A stretch of DNA of 64,000 nucleotides, taken from positions 1,364,001-1,428,000 of the forward strand of contig CP082844.1 of NCBI GenBank assembly GCA_019930625.1, given 5' to 3'. The position numbers and the translations under genes were made by a program. Source of the stretch: Nocardia asteroides (GTDB taxonomy: Bacteria > Actinomycetota > Actinomycetes > Mycobacteriales > Mycobacteriaceae). Positions 15,015 through 26,720 of this stretch are shown here, piece by piece. Each line of letters starts with the position of its first letter. Position 1 is the first letter of the stretch. Below the pieces are notes generated by a model. It ran no database searches. It had not been told where the DNA came from and saw only the letters and a program-made list of their open reading frames with translations.

Positions 15015-16013
15015 ATGTCCCACGCCCTGTCCCGCCGCCTGCTGTCGAGCCTGGCGTCCGCGAGCGCCTGCGTCACGCTTGTGGCCTGCGGCGCGAGCGA
15101 CGCGCCCGCCACCGCCGTCCACACCGCCTACGCACTGCCGGGCGAGCATGTCTACCCGGAGGGCATCGCGGTGGACGAGCGCACCGGCGACAGCTACGTC
15201 GGCTCCTACACCACCGGGGCGGTCTACCGCGCGACTCCGAACACCCGTCGAGCCGAGGTCTTCCTGCCCGAAGGCGCCAACGATCACAAAACCGCCAACG
15301 GCTTGGAAGTCGACGCGGCGGGCCGGCTCTGGGTCACCGACTCGACCACGGGAGTCGCGGTCTACGACCTCGCGACTCGCGCGCTGCTGGCCGACTTCAC
15401 CGTGCCCGGCCCCGACCCGCGCTTCGTGAACGATCTCGCCATCGCCCCGGACGGCACCGCGTATCTGACCGACAGCATCCGAGCGGTCGTCTACAGCGTC
15501 AGCCCCGACCAACTCGCCGCTGCCAGAGCACAGGGCGGGCGCGGCGAACTGACCCCGCGGTTCGACCTGCGCTCCGCTCTGCCGCCGATCGAACCGGGCG
15601 CCTTCAGCCTGAACGGCATCGTCGTCGATCCGGCGGGCCGCTATCTGCTCACGGTCGACATGCCGCGCGGCGACCTCTACCGCGTCGCGTTGACTCCGCA
15701 AGCGAGCGCGATCAGCGAAGTCACCCTTCGGGGCGGTGATCTCCGGCAGGGCGACGGCCTCGAACTGCGCGACGGCACGCTGTGGGCAGCGCACAATACG
15801 ACCAACACCATCAGCCGCTGGACCGTCTCCGACGACGGCGCCACCGCGGCGCTGGCGCAGCAGCGCACCGACGAAGCGCTTTCCATCCCTACGACTCTGG
15901 CCCGCGCCGGTGACCGCACCCTGATCGTCTCCTCCCAATTCGACAAGGGCGGTCCGATGGGGCCAGGCAGCCCGCAGACGCCGTTCGCCGTCGTCACCCT
16001 CGACGGGATCTGA
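15015..16013 (+). CDS. SMP-30/gluconolactonase-like beta-propeller lipoprotein
   Basis: A 332-residue protein with a lipoprotein signal (lipobox LVAC at residues 24-27, so lipidated at Cys27 and anchored outside the membrane). The mature part has repeated propeller strands: YPEGIAVDERTGDSYVGSYT, TANGLEVDAAGRLWVTDS, VNDLAIAPDGTAYLTDS, SLNGIVVDPAGRYLLTVD, GDGLELRDGTLWAAHN, typical of SMP-30/gluconolactonase/LRE proteins. Metal-ligand positions (Glu in PEGIAVDE, Asn in VNDLA, Asp in GDGLEL) appear kept, so it may be a lactonase, but substrate is unknown. It is expressed from a promoter overlapped by two operators for the divergent MarR regulator. Confidence 0.85.
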   Translation: MSHALSRRLLSSLASASACVTLVACGASDAPATAVHTAYALPGEHVYPEGIAVDERTGDSYVGSYTTGAVYRATPNTRRAEVFLPEGANDHKTANGLEVDAAGRLWVTDSTTGVAVYDLATRALLADFTVPGPDPRFVNDLAIAPDGTAYLTDSIRAVVYSVSPDQLAAARAQGGRGELTPRFDLRSALPPIEPGAFSLNGIVVDPAGRYLLTVDMPRGDLYRVALTPQASAISEVTLRGGDLRQGDGLELRDGTLWAAHNTTNTISRWTVSDDGATAALAQQRTDEALSIPTTLARAGDRTLIVSSQFDKGGPMGPGSPQTPFAVVTLDGI

Positions 16014-16022
16014 GCGGAAACG

Positions 16023-16060
16023 CCGGAAGCCGGCCCACCTCACGGTGGGCCGGCTTCCGG
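16023..16060. terminator. Strong bidirectional terminator between the lipoprotein gene and groEL
   Basis: A perfect 17-bp stem (left arm 16023-16039, right arm 16044-16060) with a TCAC loop lies between two convergent genes. Confidence 0.85.
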
Positions 16061-16088
16061 TTCGAAATGTGCTGCCGGGTGGCCGGAC

Positions 16089-17780
<1,692 letters not shown>

Positions 17781-17854
17781 TTACGCTGGCCAGGTTCGGT
17801 GCCCGCGACGGACGACCGAGGGTGTCGATGGAACCCGGTCTCACCGTCCCGACC

Positions 17855-17879
17855 TGGCACTCACAGGTCGAGAGTGCCA
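17855..17879. promoter_or_regulatory. CIRCE element 1 (HrcA operator)
   Basis: GGCACTC-N9-GAGTGCC, matching the CIRCE consensus TTAGCACTC-N9-GAGTGCTAA in the core. Upstream of groEL. Confidence 0.88.
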
Positions 17880-17888
17880 AAAGCATTT

Positions 17889-17914
17889 TTAGCACTCGAT
17901 GGTGGCGAGTGCAA
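17889..17914. promoter_or_regulatory. CIRCE element 2 (HrcA operator)
   Basis: TTAGCACTC-N9-GAGTGCAA, an almost perfect CIRCE match, 10 bp beyond the first element. Confidence 0.9.
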
Positions 17915-17938
17915 GGTCCCCCGGCGCCGCCGCGCCGG

Positions 17939-18232
17939 TCAATACCGGTCGTCGACGCGCAGGACCAGCGCGACGAAGGCGTCGGTGCGGCGTTCCTCGG
18001 GCGTGCGGGGCTCCCCGCCCTCGACGGTGACGAGCTCGGCGTCGTGCAGCAGCAACTCCGCCTCCACGCGCATGATGGCGCGGATGAAGGGCGGCGCGAC
18101 GTCGGGCGGCAGGTCGCCGTTCACCACGTAGCTGCCGTCCGGTTGGGACTCGGTGGACACATACGAAAGCGCGCGCAGCAGATCTGCGCGCCGTTCCCCC
18201 GCTATTAGGTCGGAATCCGTTTCATCCGCCAT
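17939..18232 (-). CDS. Conserved hypothetical protein upstream of groEL
   Basis: A 97-residue acidic protein with no membrane segment or signal peptide. Notable text: GERRADLLRALSYVST, then YVVNGDLPPDVAPPFIRAIMRVEAELLLHD, and EERRTDAFVALVLRV near the end. I do not recognise a family. Coding is supported by strong third-position GC, by a TAAGCT -10 box exactly 6 nt before the ATG, and by its compact position. It is co-directional with groEL but separated by the CIRCE region, so it has its own promoter. Confidence 0.65.
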   Translation of the reverse strand: MADETDSDLIAGERRADLLRALSYVSTESQPDGSYVVNGDLPPDVAPPFIRAIMRVEAELLLHDAELVTVEGGEPRTPEERRTDAFVALVLRVDDRY

Positions 18233-18238
18233 TGCTAT

Positions 18239-18244
18239 AGCTTA
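18239..18244 (-). promoter_or_regulatory. Leaderless -10 box of the small protein gene
   Basis: TAAGCT, 6 nt upstream of the ATG at 18232. Confidence 0.5.
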
Positions 18245-18422
18245 GCCGCCAGCGGTTCGCCTCTGCCCGACCTACGATTCGCCCGCTCCGGCGCCGACGG
18301 CGAAAGCGCAGTTCAGAACGCCGCCTCGGGGACCTTCGGCATTCCGACGCCGCGCCCGCACGGCCGTGGCGGCGTAGATTCCGGGTGCGACCATGATCAA
18401 CCCGATCCCGAGAGGGGAGCCG

Positions 18423-20480
<2,058 letters not shown>

Positions 20481-20527
20481 CCCGGCGAAGGGTTCGACGC
20501 CCCGGCGTCGGCCGGATGCGCCCTGCC

Positions 20528-20533
20528 TATGGT
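20528..20533 (+). promoter_or_regulatory. Leaderless -10 box of the SUFU-domain gene
   Basis: TATGGT, exactly 6 nt before the GTG at 20540, no Shine-Dalgarno sequence. Confidence 0.6.
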
Positions 20534-20539
20534 GGCTGG

Positions 20540-21214
20540 GTGAGTGAAAAACCCGGCTGGGATGCCATCGATGAGGCGTTGCGGCCGCTGTACGGCGATA
20601 TCGAGCCCTTCCACTGGGCGTCCGACCAACCGTGGTCTCTCGGCGGGTCCGACCCGCTCGACGGGATCAGCGCCTACGCCCGCACCGAACCGGTGCCGCA
20701 CTGGCACTACATCAGCTACGGCATGACCGAGCTGTACGAGAAGGAATGGGACAACCCGGCGGAGTCGGGGTGGGGCTTCGAGTTCACCTTCCGCTTGGCA
20801 CGCAGGCCCGACGAGACCGAACCGCCGGTGTGGCCGACGAACTTCGTGCAGAACCTCGCCCGCTACGTCTTCCAGTCGGGCAAGTGGTTCGAGCCCGGAC
20901 ACACCATCAAAGCGAACGGGCCGATCGCGGCGGGACGTGCCGACTGCACCAATCACGCCGTCTGCTTCGCGGTCGACCCGGAACTGGGCAGCATCCACAC
21001 CCCGCACGGCCGCGTCCTGTTCTTGCAGATCGTCGGGCTGACCATGCGGGAATACCGAGCCGCGCAAGGTGGGCGCGCCCTTTCTCTGCTCGCCGAACTC
21101 CAACCGCGGCTTCCCCTGTACGTCACCGATATCCACCGCGAGCCTTTGATCACCGAGCCGAAGCCGCAAGCTCGATGGCCGCGCTGGGGAGGCGGCCTGG
21201 CGGGGCGAGGGTGA
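20540..21214 (+). CDS. Suppressor-of-fused (SUFU) domain protein
   Basis: A 224-residue protein. It has the bacterial SUFU-domain pattern: GWDAIDEALRPLYGDIEPFHWAS at the N-terminus, DGISAYARTEPVPHWHYISYGMTELYEKE, the strand WGFEFTFRLARRPDE and the block PPVWPTNFVQNLARYVFQSGKWFEPGH. The C-terminal segment (FLQIVGLTMREYRAAQ) closes the fold. Bacterial SUFU proteins are often immunity proteins to polymorphic toxins or of unknown role; no toxin gene is beside it. Start fixed by a TATGGT box 6 nt upstream of GTG. It follows nadE after 59 bp. Confidence 0.82.
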   Translation: MSEKPGWDAIDEALRPLYGDIEPFHWASDQPWSLGGSDPLDGISAYARTEPVPHWHYISYGMTELYEKEWDNPAESGWGFEFTFRLARRPDETEPPVWPTNFVQNLARYVFQSGKWFEPGHTIKANGPIAAGRADCTNHAVCFAVDPELGSIHTPHGRVLFLQIVGLTMREYRAAQGGRALSLLAELQPRLPLYVTDIHREPLITEPKPQARWPRWGGGLAGRG

Positions 21215-21451
21215 TCAAGCCGCGTGCATCATCCGTCGTTCGACCGGAGCGCGCCGGGGCGGCCCGGCGCTCCACGCTCCTCGGGTGCGCAGCGCCCGGC
21301 GACGGCGCACCCGTGCGCTGTGCGCGCCACGCATCCCGTTGACGGCGTTGCGTATTCGGTGACCGGAATCCGCTCGCAAAGACTCGGTGATCACCAGTAG
21401 GGCCACCGTGACAGCGAGTACGATCCCCGCGCGGAGCTTCCCGCCGCTCAT
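21215..21451 (-). CDS. Small single-pass membrane protein, unknown
   Basis: A 78-residue product with one membrane segment (LRAGIVLAVTVALLVI, residues about 6-21) followed by a very basic tail rich in Arg. Its ATG lies 6 nt after the stop of the HTH-Clp_N gene in the same direction, so it may be translationally coupled to it. No family recognised. The Arg-rich C-terminal half is low in complexity, and the gene ends opposite the tail of the SUFU gene, so a shorter or non-coding interpretation is possible. Confidence 0.45.
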   Translation of the reverse strand: MSGGKLRAGIVLAVTVALLVITESLRADSGHRIRNAVNGMRGAHSARVRRRRALRTRGAWSAGPPRRAPVERRMMHAA

Positions 21452-21457
21452 CGGGGA

Positions 21458-22183
21458 TCAGGATTGCCCGGAGGTGAACGTCGCGAGCAGCTCGCCCAAA
21501 TGCAACTCGGCCCTGGCCTTGTCGACGCCGAGATCGCTGAGCAGACCGGCGCCGTTCTCCTGTTCCAGCAGCGCGAGCAGGACGTGCTCGGTGCCGATGT
21601 AGTTGTGCCCGAGGCGAAGCGCCTCGCGGAAGGTGAGCTCGAGTACTTTCTTGGCGTCCGTGCCGAACGGGATGAGCGTGGGGACCTCCCCCTCGCTCGG
21701 CGGCAGGGACGCCGACGCCGCGGCGGATAGCACATCGAGGGAGACGCCCTGGTGGACGAGCTCGTGCACCGCGAGTCCCTCCGGTTCCGTGAGCAGTCCC
21801 AGCACCACGTGCCCGAGCGCGATCTCCTGGTTGCCCGCGGTGCGCGCGGCCTCCTGCGCCGCCATCACGACCGCGCGCGCCCGCGGGGTGAACCGCGCGA
21901 AGCCCGCGTTCGGGTCCATGGCCGAGGCGGCGGCCGGATCGGGCGCTTTGGGCACGAACCGCTTCTGCGCGGCCTGTTTGCTGACGCCCATGCTCGCGCC
22001 GATGTCGGTCCACGAGGCGCCGGAGCGACGGGCTTGGTCCACGAAGTGGCCGATCAAGTGGTCGGCCACCTCGTCGAGGTGATTGGCCACGACGACGGCG
22101 TCGGACAGCTGCTCGAGCACGTTGTCGGGGCGGGCTTTCTTGATGCCTTCGATCAAATCGTCGAGGCGGAATTGTGAGGTCAT
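21458..22183 (-). CDS. HTH and Clp N-domain protein (ClpA/ClpC N-terminal domain without ATPase)
   Basis: A 241-residue protein in two parts. Residues about 20-78 form a helical DNA-binding region with the helix-turn-helix GASWTDIGASMGVSKQAAQKRF. Residues about 95-235 contain both halves of a Clp N (R) domain: FTPRARAVVMAAQEAART then IALGHVVLGLLTEPEG, and AKKVLELTFREALRLGHNYIGTEHVLLALLEQENG. No AAA ATPase follows, so it cannot unfold proteins itself; it may sense or deliver Clp substrates, or regulate transcription. Two palindromes cover its own -35 and -10 regions, suggesting autorepression. The start is fixed by the TATGGT box 6 nt upstream of the ATG. Confidence 0.85.
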   Translation of the reverse strand: MTSQFRLDDLIEGIKKARPDNVLEQLSDAVVVANHLDEVADHLIGHFVDQARRSGASWTDIGASMGVSKQAAQKRFVPKAPDPAAASAMDPNAGFARFTPRARAVVMAAQEAARTAGNQEIALGHVVLGLLTEPEGLAVHELVHQGVSLDVLSAAASASLPPSEGEVPTLIPFGTDAKKVLELTFREALRLGHNYIGTEHVLLALLEQENGAGLLSDLGVDKARAELHLGELLATFTSGQS

Positions 22184-22185
22184 GC

Positions 22186-22230
22186 GTCAACCATAGGTTG
22201 ACGACAGCGCGTCGTCAACCAGTAGTTGAC
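22186..22230. promoter_or_regulatory. Promoter with paired operators for the HTH-Clp_N gene
   Basis: Read in the gene's direction: GTCAACTACTGGTTGAC (22230-22214) then GTCAACCTATGGTTGAC (22202-22186). Both are 17-bp inverted repeats with GTCAAC/GTTGAC half-sites, centres 28 bp apart. The second contains the leaderless -10 box TATGGT (22195-22190), 6 nt before the ATG; the first lies where the -35 region would be. Bound repressor would block the promoter. Confidence 0.75.
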
Positions 22231-22240
22231 GATTGCCGCC

Positions 22241-23329
22241 TCAGGGTCGGGCAGCCCAGACCGCGCTGCGCACAATCCGCTCCTTCACCCATGCGCCCGT
22301 CCGTCCGGTCAGCACGATCCGGGCAGGAGTGTCGTCGGCGTGCACGGCCTGGACTACCGCGTCGCGCCGCCCGAGGCTGATGCACTGCAGCACATAGCGG
22401 AACCGCAGCGGCGCGGGCTCGCGGCCGCGTATCCGGGCGACGGCGGCGTCGGCCGCGTGCTTGCCGGTGGGCAGGGCCGTAGCACAAGCCATGCGCAGGT
22501 CACGCCCGCCCGGTCCCGCGATGACGGCCGCGTCCCCCGCCGCGTAGATGTCCGGGTGCGACACCGAACGCAGGGTGACGTCGGTCAGCACCCGGCCGTC
22601 GGAATCCACCGCCAAGCCGGCGCGCGCGGCGAGGGCGGGCACGCGAAAACCGGTGGTCCACACAGTGGTAGCGGCCTCGACCAGCGAACCGTCCGCCAAG
22701 CGCGGCCCCTCGGGCGAAACCTCGATCACCTTGGCGCCGGACCGGATCTCGACCCCCAGACGTTCCAAGGTCCGCCTGATGTGCGCCTGCGCCCGCGCCG
22801 AGAGCCAGGCGCCCGGTTCCTCCGAGCCGAGCAACAGCACCTTGGTCCCCGGGTGCGACTCGGCCAGTTCCGCCGCCAGTTCGATCCCCGTCGCCCCGGC
22901 CCCGACGATCGCCACGGGTCCGCGGACAGCCGACAGCGCGTGCACGTCTTCTTGCGTCGCGACCGAATACGCGTGCTCCGCCACGCCGGGGACGCTCTCG
23001 GCATCGGCGACGCTGCCGAGAGCGTAGATCAGGATGTCGTAGTCGAGGGCGGGTGCCACGTCGAGCACCACGCGCTTCGCAGCCGTGTCGACGTCCGTCG
23101 CCATGGCGCGCACGAAACCGATCTTCTTGCTTTCCAGCGCTTCCCGCAGATCCCACGAGGAAATCCGTTGCCCTGCCGCCTGCTGGTGCAGTCGTACTCG
23201 CTCGACGAACGACTCGTGAGCGTCCACCACGGTGATCCGCGCGCCCCGCGCCGTGCGAGCGAGCCTGCGTGCCGCCGCCAACCCCGCGTACCCCGCGCCG
23301 AGAACAACGATCCGATGCTGTCCGGTCAT
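22241..23329 (-). CDS. NADH dehydrogenase-like FAD oxidoreductase (ECF41 partner)
   Basis: A 362-residue flavoprotein of the NDH-2/AIF type. FAD-binding motif IVVLGAGYAGLAAARRLAR at the N-terminus, ADP-contact VDAHESFVERVRLHQQAAG, second Rossmann fold VAIVGAGATGIELAAELAE for NAD(P)H, and the late FAD contact PDIYAAGDAA. No membrane anchor helix is obvious. It starts 80 bp after the stop of the sigma factor gene, with GAAAGGAG 8 nt before the ATG. ECF41 sigma factors are regularly encoded next to an oxidoreductase, carboxymuconolactone decarboxylase or epimerase which they control, so this is the likely target. Confidence 0.88.
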   Translation of the reverse strand: MTGQHRIVVLGAGYAGLAAARRLARTARGARITVVDAHESFVERVRLHQQAAGQRISSWDLREALESKKIGFVRAMATDVDTAAKRVVLDVAPALDYDILIYALGSVADAESVPGVAEHAYSVATQEDVHALSAVRGPVAIVGAGATGIELAAELAESHPGTKVLLLGSEEPGAWLSARAQAHIRRTLERLGVEIRSGAKVIEVSPEGPRLADGSLVEAATTVWTTGFRVPALAARAGLAVDSDGRVLTDVTLRSVSHPDIYAAGDAAVIAGPGGRDLRMACATALPTGKHAADAAVARIRGREPAPLRFRYVLQCISLGRRDAVVQAVHADDTPARIVLTGRTGAWVKERIVRSAVWAARP

Positions 23330-23409
23330 GATGTGGCTCCTTTCGATCGGCCATCACCCTTCAGACCGGACAGGCCCCCCGATCCTGACAACCCCGGCGG
23401 TGAAGCGCG

Positions 23410-24339
23410 TCACAGCCGGTGGTGGCGCCGGTCGGGCAGCGCGCCGACGCCGCCATCCGGCCCGCTCGACTCGGCGAAGTAGGACAATTTGTCCGGATTG
23501 ACGATCAACCGCAGCGCGGTGACCACGCCGTCGGCCACATCGATGCCCATCACGAGCAGTGGCGCGCCGTCCACGCGCGCGACCACGGCGGGCGCGCCGT
23601 TGACCTCTTCCACCAGCAGCCGCATTCCCGGCACCTCCCAGCGCAACAGGCCCGCCAGGTAGCGCGCCACATTGTTCGCGCCGTGCACCGGGCGCCGTGC
23701 CGCGTTGATCTTGCCGCCGCCGTCGGCCGTCGCGCTCACGTCGGCGGCGAGCAACCGCTCCAGCGACTCGACATCACCTTCGCGTGCCGCCTTCGTGAAC
23801 CGTTCGACCAGTTCGCGGGCATGCTCGGCCGAAATATCGAAGCGCGCCTTGCCTTCTCGCACGCGCAGGCCCGCCCGGCGGAAGATCTGCTGGGAGTTGG
23901 TCTCGGTCACGTCGAGCATGTCGGCGATCTCGCGGTGCGCGTACCCGAATGCCTCGCGCAGCACGAAGACGGCGCGCTCGATCGGGGTCAGCCGCTCCAG
24001 CGCGGTCAGCAGCGCGAGGGAGACCAGTTCGCGCTCTTCGACGGTCTCCAGCGGACCGAGTTCACCGCGCGCGGTCGGCACCGGCTCCGGCAGCCATGGG
24101 CCGACGTAGCTCTCCCGCCTGGCCCGCGCCGAAACCAGCCAGGTACGACAGATATTCACCAGCACGGTGGTCAACCACGCCTCGGCGGAGCGGATATTGC
24201 CGCGGTCGGCGCCGTCCCAGCGCAGATAGGTCTCCTGCACCGCGTCCTCGGCCTCACCCGCCGCGCCGAGCATTCGATAGGCGAGCGCGAACAGCCGCGG
24301 CCGATGCTCTTCGAATTCCCGCAGCCCGTCCGGCTCCAT
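23410..24339 (-). CDS. ECF41-group sigma factor (SigJ-like) with SnoaL C-domain
   Basis: A 309-residue sigma factor. Region 2 is RLFALAYRMLGAAGEAEDAVQ with WLTTVLVNICRTWL. The linker has SYVGPWLPEPVP, the mark of this group. Region 4 is LTPIERAVFVLREAFGYAHREIADMLDVTETNSQQIFRRA. After about residue 185 comes the SnoaL-like NTF2 domain (ELVERFTKAAREGDVESLERLL, DGGGKINAARRPVHG, MRLIVNPDKLSYF-like end), which in ECF41 controls activity in place of an anti-sigma factor. GGGGAGG precedes the ATG. It is followed by its probable target, the oxidoreductase. Confidence 0.93.
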   Translation of the reverse strand: MEPDGLREFEEHRPRLFALAYRMLGAAGEAEDAVQETYLRWDGADRGNIRSAEAWLTTVLVNICRTWLVSARARRESYVGPWLPEPVPTARGELGPLETVEERELVSLALLTALERLTPIERAVFVLREAFGYAHREIADMLDVTETNSQQIFRRAGLRVREGKARFDISAEHARELVERFTKAAREGDVESLERLLAADVSATADGGGKINAARRPVHGANNVARYLAGLLRWEVPGMRLLVEEVNGAPAVVARVDGAPLLVMGIDVADGVVTALRLIVNPDKLSYFAESSGPDGGVGALPDRRHHRL

Positions 24340-24511
24340 CGCTGTCCCGCCTCCCCGAGTATTCAGGCCGTGCCGGTCACTGCCGCGAGATTCGCGTGCA
24401 GCTCCCGCGTTCGGTGCCGCTCAGCTCTGGGCGTACCCGATGAGTCACCCATGTGCTCACGAATGCAATTGTTACCCGCTAGATGCCGGTTCCCGGCGGT
24501 GGGTGGCCGTT

Positions 24512-25399
24512 CTAGCGTTGCTTCGCACCAGGTCGGCGCAGGCGCAGACGAGCCGAGGAGCCACGAATGGCCGGACGCCGGATCGCGGGCAGCCGCCGGT
24601 TCGCCCGTCGTTGCGCACGCCGCTCGGCGGGCTTGTGGGTCCAGGTCTCCGGGCGCGCGGCCACCCAGCGCTGGGAATGCCAGGCGAAGGGGATGTGCCC
24701 CAGATACAGCGCGACCAGCACCAGCAGCAGCACGATCGGATAGGTGACCAGCGCCGCCGCGGCGAGCGCGACCAGCACCAGCAGCCCGGCCGCGGCCTGC
24801 GGGGCCACCGAGACCGACTTCATGGCCAGCGTCGGGATGGTGCTGACGCACAGCGCGGCCGCGAACACCGTCCACGCCGCGACCTCGTAGAAGCCGACCC
24901 ACCAGCCGTCACCGAACTGCACGAGCAGCGCGACCGGCACCATCGCGATGAGCGCGCCCGCCGGAGCGGGCACGCCGACGAAGTACTCCCGCGCCCAGTC
25001 CGGCCGGGTGTCGTCGTCCATCAAAGTGTTGAACCGGGCCAGGCGCAGCACGATGCTGACCGCGAACAGCAGTGCGACGATCCATCCCACGCTGTTGCTG
25101 CTGAGCAGGGTCACATACAGCACAAGCGCGGGCGCGACGCCGAAGGAGATGGCGTCCGACAGCGAATCCAGCTCGGCGCCCATCTTCGTGGTGGCGTCGA
25201 GCATCCTGGCCAGTCTGCCGTCGAGGGTGTCCAGCACCGCTGCCGCGCCGATCATGGCCAGCGCGATACCGAGCTTGCCGTCGAGGCCGAACTTCACCGC
25301 CGACAGCCCGGAGCACAGCGCCAGGATGGTGACGATGCTGGGCAGCAGCCGGATGCTTCGCCGCCTGCGCCGCTGGGTGGGTACCGCCGCCTCCATCAC
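24512..25399 (-). CDS. pssA: CDP-diacylglycerol--serine O-phosphatidyltransferase
   Basis: A 295-residue integral membrane enzyme that makes phosphatidylserine from CDP-diacylglycerol and serine. The CDP-alcohol phosphotransferase signature D-G-x2-A-R-x8-G-x3-D-x3-D is in [23 protein letters not shown] (about 58-80). There are six to eight hydrophobic segments, and a basic C-terminal tail of about 50 residues. Its ATG overlaps the psd stop by 4 nt, so the two are translationally coupled; psd then converts the product to phosphatidylethanolamine. Same order as Rv0437c-Rv0436c. Confidence 0.93.
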   Translation of the reverse strand: MMEAAVPTQRRRRRSIRLLPSIVTILALCSGLSAVKFGLDGKLGIALAMIGAAAVLDTLDGRLARMLDATTKMGAELDSLSDAISFGVAPALVLYVTLLSSNSVGWIVALLFAVSIVLRLARFNTLMDDDTRPDWAREYFVGVPAPAGALIAMVPVALLVQFGDGWWVGFYEVAAWTVFAAALCVSTIPTLAMKSVSVAPQAAAGLLVLVALAAAALVTYPIVLLLVLVALYLGHIPFAWHSQRWVAARPETWTHKPAERRAQRRANRRLPAIRRPAIRGSSARLRLRRPGAKQR

Positions 25400-26124
25400 G
25401 CGTCAGCGGGTGAGCCGAGCACGGCGAGCACGGTCTCGCCGCCGATGGTGCGCTGGCCGGGCTGTACGAGCAGTTCGGTGCCGGGCGGGAAGTACGTATC
25501 GACCCGCGAGCCGAAGCGGATCAGTCCATAGGTGTCGGCGATGGTCAGCACGTCACCGACCTGGGCGTCGCAGACGATGCGGCGCGCGAGGAGCCCGGCG
25601 ATCTGCACCACGACGATCCGTTCGCCCTCCGGGGTCTCCAGGACCATGCTGTTGCGCTCGTTCACCGAGCTCGCCTCGGGCAGGTCCGCGGAACGGAACT
25701 GACCGGGCTGGTGCAGCACGGTTCGCACTGTGCCGGAAACCGGCGTCCGCTGCACGTGGACGTCGAGCACGGACAAGAAGATGCTGACCCGGGGCAGCGG
25801 TTGATCGCCGAGACCCAGCTCGGCGGGGGGAGCGGCGGTGTCGACCAAGGCGATCTCGCCGTCGGCGGGGGCCACCACGACGCCAGGCCGGTTCGGCGGC
25901 ACGCGATGCGGGTGGCGGAAGAACGTCGCGCAGGCAGCCGCGGCGAACAAGCCCGTACGCCGCACCCACTTGCGCTTGCCGCCGACCACGGCGACCGCGA
26001 TGGGTGCGGCGACGAACGGAAGCCCGGCGGGATGCAACGGAGGGATCGCATTGCGGACCAGATCGACGACGTGGCCGACTCCGGTTCGTTCAGGCGTGCC
26101 GGGCGGGGTGGGACGGCGGGCCAC
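25396..26124 (-). CDS. psd: Phosphatidylserine decarboxylase
   Basis: A 242-residue short-type, bacterial/archaeal PSD. It decarboxylates phosphatidylserine to phosphatidylethanolamine. After a helical membrane-associated start ([17 protein letters not shown]), the core shows [32 protein letters not shown] and [12 protein letters not shown]. The self-cleavage site that makes the pyruvoyl group is the Gly-Ser in [13 protein letters not shown] near residue 211. The GTG start at 26124 has GAGGAG 5 nt upstream; an ATG at 26193 has none. First gene of the psd-pssA operon. Confidence 0.94.
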   Translation of the reverse strand: MARRPTPPGTPERTGVGHVVDLVRNAIPPLHPAGLPFVAAPIAVAVVGGKRKWVRRTGLFAAAACATFFRHPHRVPPNRPGVVVAPADGEIALVDTAAPPAELGLGDQPLPRVSIFLSVLDVHVQRTPVSGTVRTVLHQPGQFRSADLPEASSVNERNSMVLETPEGERIVVVQIAGLLARRIVCDAQVGDVLTIADTYGLIRFGSRVDTYFPPGTELLVQPGQRTIGGETVLAVLGSPADA

Positions 26125-26226
26125 AGGCTCCTCTTTCGTGCTCGATGCAGACGGATTGCGCCCCTCAACGATAGGACCGGCGCAAGCGTTCACACCTTAC
26201 GGGAAGGGAGCCTGTGGCACGCGAGG

Positions 26227-26499
26227 TCAGGACCTGACGCGGGAGCCCATGACCAGCCGAACCAGGAACAGCAAGATGATCGCGCCACCCAGGCAGGTGA
26301 AGAAGCTGAACCAGAGTCCGGCGCCCTCGACATCGACTCCGAACAGCCTCAGCAGGAACCCACCGAGCAGGCCACCGATCACCCCGACGACGATATTCAG
26401 CAGAATGCCCTGCTGCGCGTCCGTCTTCATGATCTTGCTGGCGATCCATCCGGCGAGACCGCCGATGATGATCCATCCGATAATCCCGAGACCGAGCAT
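26227..26499 (-). CDS. GlsB/YeaQ/YmgE-family small membrane protein
   Basis: A 90-residue protein of three membrane segments: GIIGWIIIGGLAGWIAS, GILLNIVVGVIGGLLGGFLLRLFG and FFTCLGGAIILLFLVRLV. The Gly-rich pattern LGLGIIGWIIIGGLAGWIASKI at the N-terminus is the signature of the transglycosylase-associated/GlsB stress-response family, whose molecular role is still unclear. The start at ATG 26499 has GAGGAC upstream and fits the family; the frame extends 9 codons further without support. Divergent from fabH. Confidence 0.85.
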   Translation of the reverse strand: MLGLGIIGWIIIGGLAGWIASKIMKTDAQQGILLNIVVGVIGGLLGGFLLRLFGVDVEGAGLWFSFFTCLGGAIILLFLVRLVMGSRVRS

Positions 26500-26720
26500 G
26501 GTGTCCTCGCATCCTAGTTGGGCCACGCCTCGTGCAGCGGTGGCGTGCGTCGGGGGAGATACCCACCGATTGTCGAAATACGCGCGGCAAATGAGCGACT
26601 TTCGGGCTAATATGAGGAGGCCTCATGTCTATCCACCGATGGACAGTGGCTGATGAGGGACCGATTTCGATGCTTCGGGGAACACCCGGCGGCGCCGCCG
26701 CAGGTACATAGGAGACGCAG

